Shown here one piece after another: positions 42,432-50,984 of a stretch of 64,000 nucleotides of DNA; position 1 is the first letter of the stretch; every line of letters begins with the position of its first letter. This DNA comes from UBA2336 sp964404445 (GTDB lineage Bacteria; Bacteroidota; Bacteroidia; Cytophagales; Cyclobacteriaceae): the NCBI GenBank assembly GCA_964404445.1, contig CAYOJW010000004.1, forward strand, positions 1-64,000, given 5' to 3'. The position numbers and the translations under genes are program-made. The notes under the pieces are model-generated. The model was not told the origin of the DNA, did no database searches, and saw only the letters and a list, made by a program, of their open reading frames with translations.

Positions 42432-42989
42432 CTAATCTTCTTTCTTCTTTTTAGCAGCAGTTTTCTTGGCAGGAGCCTTTTTAACGGGCTTCTCTTTTGC
42501 CTCAGCTTTTGCTGTTGTTTCTTCTGCGGCTTCCTCAGCAACAGCACCTTCAGTTTTTTTACCGGATGCCCTGCGGCTTCTGCGGGTTTTGGTCGCTTTG
42601 CCAGCCTTCTCGTCTTTCGAGTACAGTGTGTTAAAATCTACCAACTCGATCAGGCACATTTCAGCGTTATCGCCCAAACGTACATCGCCCATCTTAATGA
42701 TGCGGGTATATCCGCCCGGACGATCAGAGATTTTTGACGCTACCGAACCGAACAATTCTTTTACAGACTCTTTGTTCTGCAAATACGAGAACACTGTTCT
42801 TCTTGAGTGCGTTGTATCGTTTTTCGCTTTGGTCAACAAAGGCTCAACATATTTACGCAATGCTTTTGCTTTCGCTACCGTTGTTGTGATGCGTTTTTCC
42901 AAAATCAGGGAAGAGGCCATGTTCGACATCAATGCCTTACGGTGGCTGGCGGTTCTTCCTAAGTGGTTTACTTTCTTACCGTGTCTCAT
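42432..42989 (-). CDS. rplQ: 50S ribosomal protein L17, extended
   Basis: L17 sits near the tunnel exit of the large subunit. The conserved core includes MRHGKKVNHLGRTASHRKALM at the start (residues 1-21 in part) and, around residue 100, GGYTRIIKMGDVRLGDNAEM. The protein is 185 residues, about 60 longer than the E. coli protein because of an alanine-, lysine- and glutamate-rich C-terminal tail (KAPAKKTAAKKKKED). It is the last gene of the cluster and is followed by a strong terminator. Confidence 0.96.
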   Translation of the reverse strand: MRHGKKVNHLGRTASHRKALMSNMASSLILEKRITTTVAKAKALRKYVEPLLTKAKNDTTHSRRTVFSYLQNKESVKELFGSVASKISDRPGGYTRIIKMGDVRLGDNAEMCLIELVDFNTLYSKDEKAGKATKTRRSRRASGKKTEGAVAEEAAEETTAKAEAKEKPVKKAPAKKTAAKKKKED

Positions 42990-42999
42990 CGGTTCTTAC

Positions 43000-43989
43000 T
43001 TAATCTTCGTCCAGTTTATATTTTGCAAGGTCCATACCGAAAGTAAGGCCTTTTTCTGCTACTAATTGTTCCAGTTCAGCAAGCGATTTCTTACCGAAGT
43101 TTCTAAACTTCATCATGTCAGAAATTTCAAGTTCTACCAGATCGCCCAATGTTTTTACATCGGCAGCCTTGAGGCAGTTGTACGCGCGAACTGAGAGATC
43201 GAGGTCGTGTAACCCGGTTTTCAACAGTTTGCGCATGTGCAGCATTTCTTCGTCAACCTGTTCAATCTCGGCATCTTTGCCGGTTTCGAGCTCGATTGAT
43301 TTATCAGAGAACAAGCGGAAGTGCTGGATCAAAATATGCGCAGCGCCTTCTAATGCTTTCTCCGGGTGGATTGATCCATCGGTTTGAATCTCAACCACTA
43401 ATTTTTCGTAGTCGGTTTTTTGTTCAACGCGGGTGTTCTCTACACTGTATTTTACATTCTTCACCGGAGTGAAGATCGCATCAATCGGAATGAAGCCAAA
43501 TACTTGTTCAGCCGGTTTGTTTTCTTCTGCCGGCAAATAGCCTCTTCCTTTCTCTAACGAAAGTTCGATTTCAAACTGAGCCGACTCATCAATGTTACAG
43601 ATTACGTGCTCAGGGTTTAATACTTCAAAAGCCGAGGTAAACTTGGTAATATCGCCAGCTTTAAACTGCTTTTGCTTTTTAATGTTTACCGTAATCTTGC
43701 TTTCGAAGCTGTCGGTAATTTTTTTCAGACGAACCATTTTCAGGTTCAAAATGATCTCAGCAACATCTTCAACCACTCCTTCGATGGTCGAAAATTCGTG
43801 CAGCACACCCGGAATTTTTATGCCCGTGATAGCATATCCTTCCAGTGAAGACAACAAAATTCTTCTTAAGGCATTACCGATGGTAACACCATACCCTTTT
43901 TCAAGGGGCTTAAAAGTAAATGTGCCATGGAAGTCATCGGATTTCTCCATGACTACTTTATCTGGCATTTGAAATGCTAATATTGACAT
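43000..43989 (-). CDS. rpoA: RNA polymerase alpha subunit
   Basis: A 329-residue subunit that nucleates RNA polymerase assembly. The N-terminal domain contains EKGYGVTIGNALRRILLSSL; the C-terminal domain has the helix-hairpin-helix region with LKAADVKTLGDLVELEISDM and FGKKSLAELEQLV, which binds UP elements and regulators. Length is usual. It is in the standard position between rpsD and rplQ. Confidence 0.97.
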   Translation of the reverse strand: MSILAFQMPDKVVMEKSDDFHGTFTFKPLEKGYGVTIGNALRRILLSSLEGYAITGIKIPGVLHEFSTIEGVVEDVAEIILNLKMVRLKKITDSFESKITVNIKKQKQFKAGDITKFTSAFEVLNPEHVICNIDESAQFEIELSLEKGRGYLPAEENKPAEQVFGFIPIDAIFTPVKNVKYSVENTRVEQKTDYEKLVVEIQTDGSIHPEKALEGAAHILIQHFRLFSDKSIELETGKDAEIEQVDEEMLHMRKLLKTGLHDLDLSVRAYNCLKAADVKTLGDLVELEISDMMKFRNFGKKSLAELEQLVAEKGLTFGMDLAKYKLDED

Positions 43990-44015
43990 ACCTTCTTGCT
44001 GATTAAATGTTAGAA

Positions 44016-44621
44016 TTATTTCGAGTACAATTCAACGATCAACTGTTCGTTGATGTTCTCCGGGATATCTTCACGCACCGGTACATGAATTAGTTTACCG
44101 GAAAATTCAGATGCATCCCACTCTAACCATGCATATTTTTTTACGCCCTGGATAGATAAGCTATCTGTAATTGATTCGAGTGATTTAGAACGTTCGCGCA
44201 CCGACACCACATCGCCTGCACGCAAGGTGTATGACGGGATGTTTACGATTTCGCCATTTACCATAATGTGCTTGTGCGAAACCAACTGGCGAGCCGCCCT
44301 GCGTGTAGGGGCAACGCCTAACCGGTAAACGGTGTTGTCTAACCGTGCCTCCAACAATTGAAGCAATACCTCACCGGTAACGCCTTTTTTGCGGGTAGCC
44401 TTATCAAACAACTTGGCAAACTGGCGCTCCAGCAAACCATATATATACTTTGCCTTTTGCTTTTCGGCAAGCTGTGTAGCGTATTCAGAAACCTTACGCT
44501 TTTTGGTTTTGCCGTGCATACCGGGAGCGTAGTTTTTCTTTTGAAGAGCTTTGTTATCCCCCAGGATAGGCTCTCCAAATTTTCTTGAGATTCGTGCTCG
44601 TGGGCCTGTGTATCGTGCCAT
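44016..44621 (-). CDS. rpsD: 30S ribosomal protein S4
   Basis: S4 is a primary 16S rRNA-binding protein and translation-accuracy factor; in enterobacteria it also represses its operon. The S4 RNA-binding domain has LEARLDNTVYRLGVAPTRRAARQLVSHKHIMVNGE (in part, residues 90-125), and the N terminus ARYTGPRARISRKFGEP is typical. At 201 residues it lacks the CxxC zinc finger of some S4 proteins. A 118-bp gap to rpsK is the largest in this half of the cluster. Confidence 0.96.
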   Translation of the reverse strand: MARYTGPRARISRKFGEPILGDNKALQKKNYAPGMHGKTKKRKVSEYATQLAEKQKAKYIYGLLERQFAKLFDKATRKKGVTGEVLLQLLEARLDNTVYRLGVAPTRRAARQLVSHKHIMVNGEIVNIPSYTLRAGDVVSVRERSKSLESITDSLSIQGVKKYAWLEWDASEFSGKLIHVPVREDIPENINEQLIVELYSK

Positions 44622-44639
44622 TTTTTTATTGTTGATTTT

Positions 44640-44735
44640 AGATTTCTGATTTCAGATGTTACTCCTCCACCATAATCATGTCTTTACTATTTACTGCGAT
44701 TCCAAATCTTAAATCAAAAATCTGAAATCTTAAAT
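44640..44735. repeat. AT-rich repeat between rpsD and rpsK
   Basis: Motifs of the AATCTTAAAT and GATTTCAGAT type occur in both orientations and could pair into a weak hairpin. Similar AGATTTAAG strings lie near 40.9 kb and at the start of the cytochrome gene. No gene is seen in this stretch. Confidence 0.4.
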
Positions 44736-44739
44736 TAAA

Positions 44740-45135
44740 CTAAACTCTTCTCTTTTTAGGAGGGCGGCAACCGTTGTGCGGCAGCGGGGTTTCATCGCGG
44801 ATAATCGTAACTTCAATACCTGAGTTTTGAATGGTACGGATTGCCGACTCACGACCTGCGCCCGGTCCTTTTACAAACACTTCAACTTTGCGTAAGCCAA
44901 GTTCAAATGCCCGGCTTGAACAATCCTGTGCGGCCATCTGTGCTGCATACGGAGTGTTTTTCTTCGAGCCTTTAAAACCCATTTTACCAGCAGAAGCCCA
45001 GGTAATAACCTGACCGGTAGAGTTTGTCATCGAAATAACGATGTTGTTAAAAGTAGCATGGATGTGCGCCTGGCCCATTGCCTCTACTACTACTACACGC
45101 TTCTTCGCTTTATCTTTTCTTTTTTCTACAGCCAT
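44740..45135 (-). CDS. rpsK: 30S ribosomal protein S11
   Basis: A 131-residue protein of the small-subunit platform, next to the mRNA exit path. HATFNNIVISMTNSTGQVITW and the late IEVTIIRDETPLPHNGCRPPKKRRV (about residues 107-131) are the family signatures. Length and position after rpsM are standard. Confidence 0.97.
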   Translation of the reverse strand: MAVEKRKDKAKKRVVVVEAMGQAHIHATFNNIVISMTNSTGQVITWASAGKMGFKGSKKNTPYAAQMAAQDCSSRAFELGLRKVEVFVKGPGAGRESAIRTIQNSGIEVTIIRDETPLPHNGCRPPKKRRV

Positions 45136-45161
45136 TGTTCAGCTATTTATATCCTTATCGA

Positions 45162-45542
45162 TTAACCTTTCGTTACTTTCTTCTTGTTGGCAACGGTTTT
45201 ACGTTTACCCTTACGGGTACGTGCGTTGTTCTTGGTTGTTTGACCGCGAACCGGCAGGCCTTTACGGTGACGCAGGCCACGGTAGCTCCCTATATCCATT
45301 AAGCGTTTAATGCTAAGTTGCACTTCTGAGCGAAGTGTTCCTTCTACTTTGAAGCTTTCAGAGATCACGTTACGGATGGCGTTTGCCTCCTCATCGTTCC
45401 AGTCCTTAGCTTTTTTGTCCCAGTTAACACCGGCTTTTGTAAGTATAAACTGCGCCCTTCTACGGCCAATGCCATAAATGTACGTTAAGCTTATTTCGCC
45501 ACGCTTATTATCCGGAATATCGACACCTTGTATCCTTGCCAT
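45162..45542 (-). CDS. rpsM: 30S ribosomal protein S13
   Basis: A 126-residue protein of the small-subunit head that touches the P-site tRNA and bridges to the large subunit. ARIQGVDIPDNKRGEISLTY opens it, and GLRHRKGLPVRGQTTKNNAR near the end is the basic C-terminal tail. It is positioned between rpmJ and rpsK as expected for Bacteroidota. Confidence 0.97.
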   Translation of the reverse strand: MARIQGVDIPDNKRGEISLTYIYGIGRRRAQFILTKAGVNWDKKAKDWNDEEANAIRNVISESFKVEGTLRSEVQLSIKRLMDIGSYRGLRHRKGLPVRGQTTKNNARTRKGKRKTVANKKKVTKG

Positions 45543-45546
45543 AATA

Positions 45547-45663
45547 TTAGCCTTGTCTTTGTTTAAACCTTGGATTTTTCTTGTTAATCACATACAGCTT
45601 GCCATTGCGCCTGATCACTTTGCAATCGGCACTGCGCTTTTTTATGGATGCTTTAACTTTCAT
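45547..45663 (-). CDS. rpmJ: 50S ribosomal protein L36, zinc-free form
   Basis: A 38-residue protein, MKVKASIKKRSADCKV and on to PRFKQRQG, found by reading the gap between rpsM and infA. It keeps only one (C14) of the four zinc ligands of E. coli L36, so it is a C-minus type that does not need zinc. The gene lies 4 bp before rpsM in the usual order infA-rpmJ-rpsM. Confidence 0.95.
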   Translation of the reverse strand: MKVKASIKKRSADCKVIRRNGKLYVINKKNPRFKQRQG

Positions 45664-45701
45664 TTTCGTTCACGTTTTGATTGAAACTCTCGTATCAACC
45701 G

Positions 45702-45920
45702 TTATTTATATCTAAATACAATTCTTCCTTTTGTTAAATCGTAAGGCGACATTTCTAATCTCACCCTATCGCCTGGTAATATGCGGATGTAGTTCATCCT
45801 CATTTTACCCGAAATATGCGACAGCACTTCGTGTCCGTTTTCTAATTGCACCCTGAACATTGCGTTCGAAAGCGCCTCTAAAATTGTTCCGTCCTGCTCT
45901 ATCGACTTTTGTTTCGCCAC
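45702..45920 (-). CDS. infA: Translation initiation factor IF-1
   Basis: A 72-residue OB-fold protein that binds the A site during initiation. KQKSIEQDGTILEALSNAMF and the late LPGDRVRLEMSPYDLTKGRI are clear IF-1 sequences. Its start overlaps the end of map by 22 bp. Length is normal. Confidence 0.97.
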   Translation of the reverse strand: MAKQKSIEQDGTILEALSNAMFRVQLENGHEVLSHISGKMRMNYIRILPGDRVRLEMSPYDLTKGRIVFRYK

Positions 45921-46693
45921 TTGTACGAATAATTTTCTTCTATATACTGATGTGTTGTTAACACCTCTGTTTTATCTTTCAATACGGCCACCGTGTGCTC
46001 AAAATGCGCTGACGGTTTCCGGTCTGTTGTGCGGATCGTCCAACCGTCATTCTCCTGAACAACGTTTTTCGTTCCACGGTTAATCATCGGCTCAATTGCG
46101 AACACCATACCCGGTATCAGTTTCACGCCTTTTCCGCGTTTGCCGAAATTGGGCACTTCCGGGTCTTCGTGCAGGTTTTTTCCTACACCGTGACCTACCA
46201 ACTCGCGAACCACTCCGTACCCAAAACTTTCTACATAGTTTTGGATCGCATAGCTCACATCGCCCATCCGGTTACCAACCTTAGCCTGTTCAATTCCTTT
46301 GAACAGCGATTCGTAGGTACGTTCCAGTAACAACAGTGTTTCCTGGCCGACACCTTCCAACGGGTAAGTATAGGCCGAGTCGCTGTGGAAGCCTTTGTAG
46401 TACACTCCACAATCAACCGATATAATATCGGTTTCTTTCAACTCGTAGTTACCCGGAAAACCGTGTACCACTACTTCGTTCACCGAAATACAAAGTGTTG
46501 CCGGAAACCCGTTATAATTTTTAAACGAGGGCACGCCCCCATTATCCCGGATGTATTCTTCCGCCACTTTGTCTAATGCCGAGGTCTTTACACCGGGCTT
46601 TACCAGCCTGGCCACTTCTCCGTGAGCTTTGCCCAAAATCTGAGCACTCTCTTTGATCAGTTGTACCTCCGCATCAGTCTTTAAGTGAACCAT
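45899..46693 (-). CDS. map: Type I methionine aminopeptidase
   Basis: A 264-residue dimetal enzyme that removes the initiator methionine. The metal-binding D in DIISVDCGVYYKGFHSD, the H in GHGVGKNLHEDPEVPN and the E in FAIEPMIN are in order. It fits class Ia, with no N-terminal extension. It is between secY and infA, an arrangement seen in many Bacteroidota, and overlaps infA. Confidence 0.95.
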   Translation of the reverse strand: MVHLKTDAEVQLIKESAQILGKAHGEVARLVKPGVKTSALDKVAEEYIRDNGGVPSFKNYNGFPATLCISVNEVVVHGFPGNYELKETDIISVDCGVYYKGFHSDSAYTYPLEGVGQETLLLLERTYESLFKGIEQAKVGNRMGDVSYAIQNYVESFGYGVVRELVGHGVGKNLHEDPEVPNFGKRGKGVKLIPGMVFAIEPMINRGTKNVVQENDGWTIRTTDRKPSAHFEHTVAVLKDKTEVLTTHQYIEENYSYKWRNKSR

Positions 46694-46700
46694 TCAGCAC

Positions 46701-48017
46701 TTAAGCCGCAGCAAATTGAGAACGTCCTTTTACCCTGCCCGATTTCATCATTCCTTCGTAATGACGCATTAACAAGTAGCTTTCTATTTGCTGTAAGGTG
46801 TCGAGGATAACCCCTACCATAATCAGCAATGAAGTGCCACCGAAAAACTGCGCAAAGTTTTGGCCGATACCCACACGCACTACTAACGCAGGCAGAATGG
46901 CGATCAAAACCAGGAACAATGCACCAGGCAATGTAATTCTTGATAATACTGTATCGATAAAGCTTGCGGTATCGTGGCCGGGTTTAATACCAGGCACAAA
47001 ACCACCGTTACGTTTTAAGTTGTCGGCAATGTCGTTCGAGTTGATGGTGATTGCCGTGTAGAAGAACGTGAAAATCAAAATCAACGAACCGAACAATAAA
47101 TTATACTGCCATGATGTAAAATCTGAAAAAGCCGCCCCGATGTACGCACCGGCATCGGTATCTCTCCATATCCCTGAAATCAATGCCGGAACAAACATCA
47201 ATGCCTGAGCAAAAATGATCGGCATTACGCCTGATGAATTCAGTTTTAACGGGATAAAATCGCGTTTACCTCCGTACAACTTATTGCCCACTACCTGTTT
47301 GGCATATTGAATCGGAATTCTGCGGGTAGCTTGTGTAAGCAATATCACACCCATTACTACAAAGAACAATGCAATGATCTCGACTACGAACAGAATCATC
47401 TGTTGCATACCCCGGTTGTTAACGGCTTCGTCAATAATCGCGCCCGGAAAACGTGATACGATACCGATCATGATCAACATAGAGATACCGTTACCTATAC
47501 CTTTATCGGTAATTCTTTCGCCTAACCACATACAGAACATGGTACCGGCAATAAGAATAGTGATAGAAGATGCATAGAAAAACCAATCGTTAGAAAGAAT
47601 GGCCTGAGGATCGATTGTACCCCGGATATAACCATACGCCTGAAATGCCGTGATGAAGATTGTTAAGACGCGAGTGATCTGGTTCATGCGCTTGCGGCCT
47701 GAATCACCTTCCTTTTGCAATTTTTGAAAATACGGTACGGCAAAGCCCAACAACTGTACGATGATGGATGCCGAGATGTACGGCATAATACCCAATGCAA
47801 ATATAGATGCCCTGCTAAACGACCCTCCGAGGAAAGTGTTCAACAAATCAAATATACCGCCTTGTGCACCCGCACCCAATAACTCAGGGTCGATGCCCGG
47901 CAATACAATAAAAGAACCTAACCTGAAGATGATCAGAAACCCGATAGTGTTCAGGATTCTGATTCTGAGGTCTTCGATTGAGAAGATATTCCGTATCGTT
48001 TCAAAAAAGCGCTTCAT
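46701..48017 (-). CDS. secY: Protein translocase subunit SecY
   Basis: A 438-residue protein-conducting channel with about ten membrane helices. The plug-adjacent GSFIVLPGIDPEL, PYISASIIVQLL in helix 2b, and the cytosolic loop DNLKRNGGFVPGIKPGHDTA are typical. It exports proteins with SecA and works with SecE and SecG, which are not here. It is downstream of rplO with 2 bp between, so is cotranscribed. Confidence 0.97.
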   Translation of the reverse strand: MKRFFETIRNIFSIEDLRIRILNTIGFLIIFRLGSFIVLPGIDPELLGAGAQGGIFDLLNTFLGGSFSRASIFALGIMPYISASIIVQLLGFAVPYFQKLQKEGDSGRKRMNQITRVLTIFITAFQAYGYIRGTIDPQAILSNDWFFYASSITILIAGTMFCMWLGERITDKGIGNGISMLIMIGIVSRFPGAIIDEAVNNRGMQQMILFVVEIIALFFVVMGVILLTQATRRIPIQYAKQVVGNKLYGGKRDFIPLKLNSSGVMPIIFAQALMFVPALISGIWRDTDAGAYIGAAFSDFTSWQYNLLFGSLILIFTFFYTAITINSNDIADNLKRNGGFVPGIKPGHDTASFIDTVLSRITLPGALFLVLIAILPALVVRVGIGQNFAQFFGGTSLLIMVGVILDTLQQIESYLLMRHYEGMMKSGRVKGRSQFAAA

Positions 48018-48019
48018 CC

Positions 48020-48463
48020 TTAGATTTTAGTAGCGGTACCACCTACTTTTTCAATAGCTTTTAAAGCGGTTTCTGAAAAAGCGTGTGCCTGAACATTAAC
48101 TTTTGATTTCAATTCGCCTCTACCCAACACTTTGATTTTGTCTTTTTTGCTGATGATGCCATTGCTCACCAATAATTCAAAGTTGATTTCAGCACTCTTA
48201 TTTTTTTCTGCAATCTGCTCTAACAAATCAAGGTTTACCGATTTGTAGTAGATTTTATTGTTGTTCTTAAACCCGAACTTAGGCACCCTGCGTTGTAAAG
48301 GCATTTGACCGCCTTCAAAACCGAATTTCTTCGAATAGCCTGAACGCGATTTAGCACCTTTGTGGCCGCGACCTGCTGTGCTGCCACCTGAGCCCTGGCC
48401 ACGACCAAGTCTTTTGTTGGTTTTTGTAGAACCCTCCGCAGGTTTTAGTGTATGCAATTTCAT
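48020..48463 (-). CDS. rplO: 50S ribosomal protein L15
   Basis: A 147-residue late-assembly protein of the large subunit. The glycine-rich basic N terminus (KRLGRGQGSGGSTAGRGHKG) and FEGGQMPLQRRVPKFGFKN are characteristic. It starts one base after rpmD ends. Length is normal. Confidence 0.96.
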   Translation of the reverse strand: MKLHTLKPAEGSTKTNKRLGRGQGSGGSTAGRGHKGAKSRSGYSKKFGFEGGQMPLQRRVPKFGFKNNNKIYYKSVNLDLLEQIAEKNKSAEINFELLVSNGIISKKDKIKVLGRGELKSKVNVQAHAFSETALKAIEKVGGTATKI

Positions 48464-48464
48464 C

Positions 48465-48644
48465 TTAAAGTTCTTTTACAGTAACCAAATGATTTACCTT
48501 CTGAACCATGCCTTTGATTTGTGGCGTAAACTCCACTTCAACCGACTTGTTCACTTTGCCTAACCCTAATGCACGCAATGTTCTTTGCTGACGTTCGGGT
48601 CTTTTAATATCGCTGCGCGATTGTGTGATTTGTACTTTCGCCAT
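48465..48644 (-). CDS. rpmD: 50S ribosomal protein L30
   Basis: A 59-residue protein from ATG 48644; the frame is open upstream into rpsE but the extra residues are not part of the family. AKVQITQSRSDIKRPERQQRT and LRALGLGKVNKSVEV are the L30 hallmarks. Between rpsE and rplO, as usual. Confidence 0.95.
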   Translation of the reverse strand: MAKVQITQSRSDIKRPERQQRTLRALGLGKVNKSVEVEFTPQIKGMVQKVNHLVTVKEL

Positions 48645-48648
48645 GATC

Positions 48649-49167
48649 TTATCCGTTAAATACTTTGGACAATGAAACTCCTCTGCTTTTCGCAACGCTC
48701 AGGGCATCGCGCATACTGGTTAACGCCATGAAAGTAGCCTTTACCACGTTGTGCGGGTTTGAAGAACCTTTCGACTTAGCCAATACGTTGTGAACACCGG
48801 CACTTTCCAATACGGCACGCATCGCACCACCGGCAATTACACCCGTACCGGGCGATGCAGGCTTTAACAATACGTGGCCACCATCAAACTTACCGATTGC
48901 CTCGTGCGGTACAGTTCCTTTAATGATCGGAACTTTTACAAGGTGCTTCTTGGCATCGTCAACGCCTTTGGTAATGGCATCGGTTACTTCGTTGGCTTTG
49001 CCCAAACCGTATCCTACCACACCGTTTCCATCGCCTACTACTACGATTGCTGCGAAGCTAAACCTGCGACCACCTTTTACCACTTTCGCTACGCGCTCAA
49101 TGGCAACAACCTTTTCTTTAAGATCGATTTCGCTGGCCTTAACTGTACTGATATTGCTTACTGACAT
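48649..49167 (-). CDS. rpsE: 30S ribosomal protein S5
   Basis: A 172-residue protein at the mRNA entry channel that influences fidelity and helicase activity. The N-terminal double-stranded-RNA-like region has GRRFSFAAIVVVGDGNGVVG, and GYGLGKANEVTDAITKGVDDA follows. The C-terminal half includes IAGGAMRAVLESAGVHNVL. It is in the standard place between rplR and rpmD. Confidence 0.97.
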   Translation of the reverse strand: MSVSNISTVKASEIDLKEKVVAIERVAKVVKGGRRFSFAAIVVVGDGNGVVGYGLGKANEVTDAITKGVDDAKKHLVKVPIIKGTVPHEAIGKFDGGHVLLKPASPGTGVIAGGAMRAVLESAGVHNVLAKSKGSSNPHNVVKATFMALTSMRDALSVAKSRGVSLSKVFNG

Positions 49168-49177
49168 ATCTTAATTC

Positions 49178-49528
49178 TTAGAATTTCAAACCTCCTTCTC
49201 TTGCACCTTCTGCAAAAGCTTTGATGTTACCATGATACAGGTATCCGTTACGGTCAAACACAATGGTTTGAACACCGGCTGCCACTGCCTTTTCGGCTAA
49301 TTTTTTACCTACGCTCTTTGAGCTTTCAACATTCAATGCTGTTTTGTCGCCCAATTCACTTGTAGATGCCGCAGCTACTGTTACGCCTTTTAAGTCGTCA
49401 ATAACCTGTGCGTAAATACCGCTGTTGCTTCTGAAAACAGATAATCGCGGACGTTCGGTTGTGCCCGAAAGTTTCTTGCGGATACCTGCTTTAATTTTTT
49501 GTCTTCTTTCGTTGTTCTTGCCTGCCAT
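49178..49528 (-). CDS. rplR: 50S ribosomal protein L18
   Basis: A 116-residue protein that binds 5S rRNA with L5. RPRLSVFRSNSGIYAQVIDD and the late FDRNGYLYHGNIKAFAEGARE are family signatures. Its length and position between rplF and rpsE are standard. Confidence 0.97.
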   Translation of the reverse strand: MAGKNNERRQKIKAGIRKKLSGTTERPRLSVFRSNSGIYAQVIDDLKGVTVAAASTSELGDKTALNVESSKSVGKKLAEKAVAAGVQTIVFDRNGYLYHGNIKAFAEGAREGGLKF

Positions 49529-49553
49529 AGTATTATCGATCTATGATGCTTAA

Positions 49554-50111
49554 TTATTTAGCTGCAGCCTTACCTGCTTTTCTGCGTACATACTCACCTG
49601 TAAAGCGAACACCTTTACCTTTGTAAGGTTCAACTTCACGGAGTGATTTAATTTTAGCTGCTACCTGACCAATCAATTGTTTATCAATACCTTCCAGTAC
49701 GATTGTCGGGTTCTGACCTTTCTCTTGCGTAGCCTGTACTTTAATTTCGTTCGGTATCGCCAGGAATATGTTGTGCGAATATCCCAAACTCAACTCAAGC
49801 ACGTTTGATTGTGCCGATGCTTTGTAACCCACACCTACTAATTCAAGCTGGGCCTTGTAGCCGTTGCTTACGCCTTCAACCATGTTGGCAATCAATGCGC
49901 GGTATAAACCATGCAATGATTTGTGACGTTTTTGCTCGGTCGGGCGCTCAACGATCAGTTCCGCTTCTTCCTGTTTTATAGTGAAGTCGGCATCGATCAC
50001 CTGGCTCAGTTCGCCTTTAGGGCCTTTTACTGTTACTTTATTATTCTCTTTTGAAAAGGTAAATGTTACGCCTTTCGGTAATGAGATGGGTTGTTTTCCT
50101 ATACGTGACAT
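49554..50111 (-). CDS. rplF: 50S ribosomal protein L6
   Basis: A 185-residue protein near the factor-binding site. It starts at the ATG giving SRIGKQPISLPKGV; an upstream in-frame ATG would overlap rpsH and lacks family sequence. The C-terminal EPYKGKGVRFTGEYVRRKAGKAA is typical. Between rpsH and rplR. Confidence 0.96.
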   Translation of the reverse strand: MSRIGKQPISLPKGVTFTFSKENNKVTVKGPKGELSQVIDADFTIKQEEAELIVERPTEQKRHKSLHGLYRALIANMVEGVSNGYKAQLELVGVGYKASAQSNVLELSLGYSHNIFLAIPNEIKVQATQEKGQNPTIVLEGIDKQLIGQVAAKIKSLREVEPYKGKGVRFTGEYVRRKAGKAAAK

Positions 50112-50124
50112 ACTCTTTTCGCTA

Positions 50125-50523
50125 TTAATACACGTAACACAATACTTCACCGCCCACGTTTAATTTGCGGGCTTCTTTATCGGTGATCACACCCTTTGAT
50201 GTTGAAAGGATGGCCACACCTAAACCGTTCAATACTCGGGGCAGATTATCGATGCCACGGTACTGGCGTAAACCGGGCGTAGAAATACGCTCTAAGCTTG
50301 TAATCGCTGATTCCCTGGTTTCAGGGCTGTACTTGAGGGCTATCTTAATAATGCCTTGCGGATTATCACCTTGTTCGAACTTGTAGTTCAGGATATAACC
50401 TTTATCGAATAACACTTTGGTTATCTCCTTTTTAAGGTTAGAGGCAGGAATCACAACCACTTTGTGGTTGGCCTTGATGGCATTCCGCAGCCTTGTTAAA
50501 TAATCTGAAATTGGATCCGTCAT
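50125..50523 (-). CDS. rpsH: 30S ribosomal protein S8
   Basis: A 132-residue primary 16S rRNA-binding protein, which in E. coli represses translation of the spc operon. TDPISDYLTRLRNAIKANHK opens it and LSTSKGVITDKEARKLNVGG closes it. It follows a 183-bp gap that holds a complete promoter and a hairpin, so it can begin its own transcript. Confidence 0.96.
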   Translation of the reverse strand: MTDPISDYLTRLRNAIKANHKVVVIPASNLKKEITKVLFDKGYILNYKFEQGDNPQGIIKIALKYSPETRESAITSLERISTPGLRQYRGIDNLPRVLNGLGVAILSTSKGVITDKEARKLNVGGEVLCYVY

Positions 50524-50549
50524 TTTCTTACTCCTTTATAAAAAGCAAA

Positions 50550-50566
50550 CCCGTCTTTTGAACGGG
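50550..50566 (-). promoter_or_regulatory. Hairpin in the rpsH leader
   Basis: CCCGT (50550-50554) and ACGGG (50562-50566) form a 5-bp stem with a 7-base loop. On the minus strand it is followed by TTTGCTTTTTAT, so it could attenuate or terminate read-through from rpsN, or act as a leader structure of the internal transcript. Confidence 0.5.
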
Positions 50567-50569
50567 CTG

Positions 50570-50600
50570 CAAAGATATTGAACAATTTTTACTATTCAAA
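50570..50600 (-). promoter_or_regulatory. Internal promoter before rpsH (TTTG-N19-TAtcTTTG)
   Basis: On the minus strand a -33 TTTG (50600-50597) is followed after exactly 19 bp by the -7 box TATCTTTG (50577-50570), a full match to the Bacteroidota primary-sigma consensus. The predicted start is near 50563, about 40 bp before rpsH. The -7 region is identical over 11 bp (TATCTTTGCAG) to the promoter before rplC. Confidence 0.8.
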
Positions 50601-50706
50601 ACTGTTACCCGGTTCCCCAATTTATCGGGGCCTTGATACTCAGCAACCAATATGTAGTTCTATCCAAAATTCGGGGTTTTACACCCAAAATCATGGTTTT
50701 TGGTAA

Positions 50707-50976
50707 TTACCAGCTCGATTTTGTCAAGCCAGGAATTTTACCGTCTGAGGCCATTTGGCGGAAAACGTTACGGCAAACACCGAATTTCCCGATATATCCC
50801 TTAGGACGACCCGTGAGTTTACACCTGTTTTTTAACCGTACAGGCGATGCGTTGCGCGGAAGTTTATCCAATGCCGCGTAATCTCCGGCTTCTTTCAAAG
50901 CCTTACGCTTGGAAGCGTACACCGCTACCAGCTTTTCTCTTTTTGTTTGCCGCGCAATTACTGATGTTTTAGCCAT
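50707..50976 (-). CDS. rpsN: 30S ribosomal protein S14, zinc-free form
   Basis: An 89-residue S14 of the long, C-minus type: it lacks the CxxC...CxxC zinc ligands of the short form. LPRNASPVRLKNRCKLTGRP and the end DGKIPGLTKSSW are typical. It stabilises the small-subunit head. Unusually, 183 bp separate it from the next gene, rpsH, while all upstream genes are tightly packed. Confidence 0.96.
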   Translation of the reverse strand: MAKTSVIARQTKREKLVAVYASKRKALKEAGDYAALDKLPRNASPVRLKNRCKLTGRPKGYIGKFGVCRNVFRQMASDGKIPGLTKSSW

Positions 50977-50984
50977 AGCAAATC

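Noticed and set aside
42245..42547. A basic minus-strand frame between carA and rplQ
   Set aside because: It is an out-of-frame reading of the rplQ tail and crosses its terminator.
42466..43065. A 199-codon plus-strand frame opposite rplQ
   Set aside because: It is antisense to the alanine/lysine-rich L17 coding region, where stop codons are rare, and has no family resemblance.
48645..48695. N-terminal extension of L30
   Set aside because: The extra 17 codons overlap rpsE and are not found in L30; ATG 48644 gives the standard protein.
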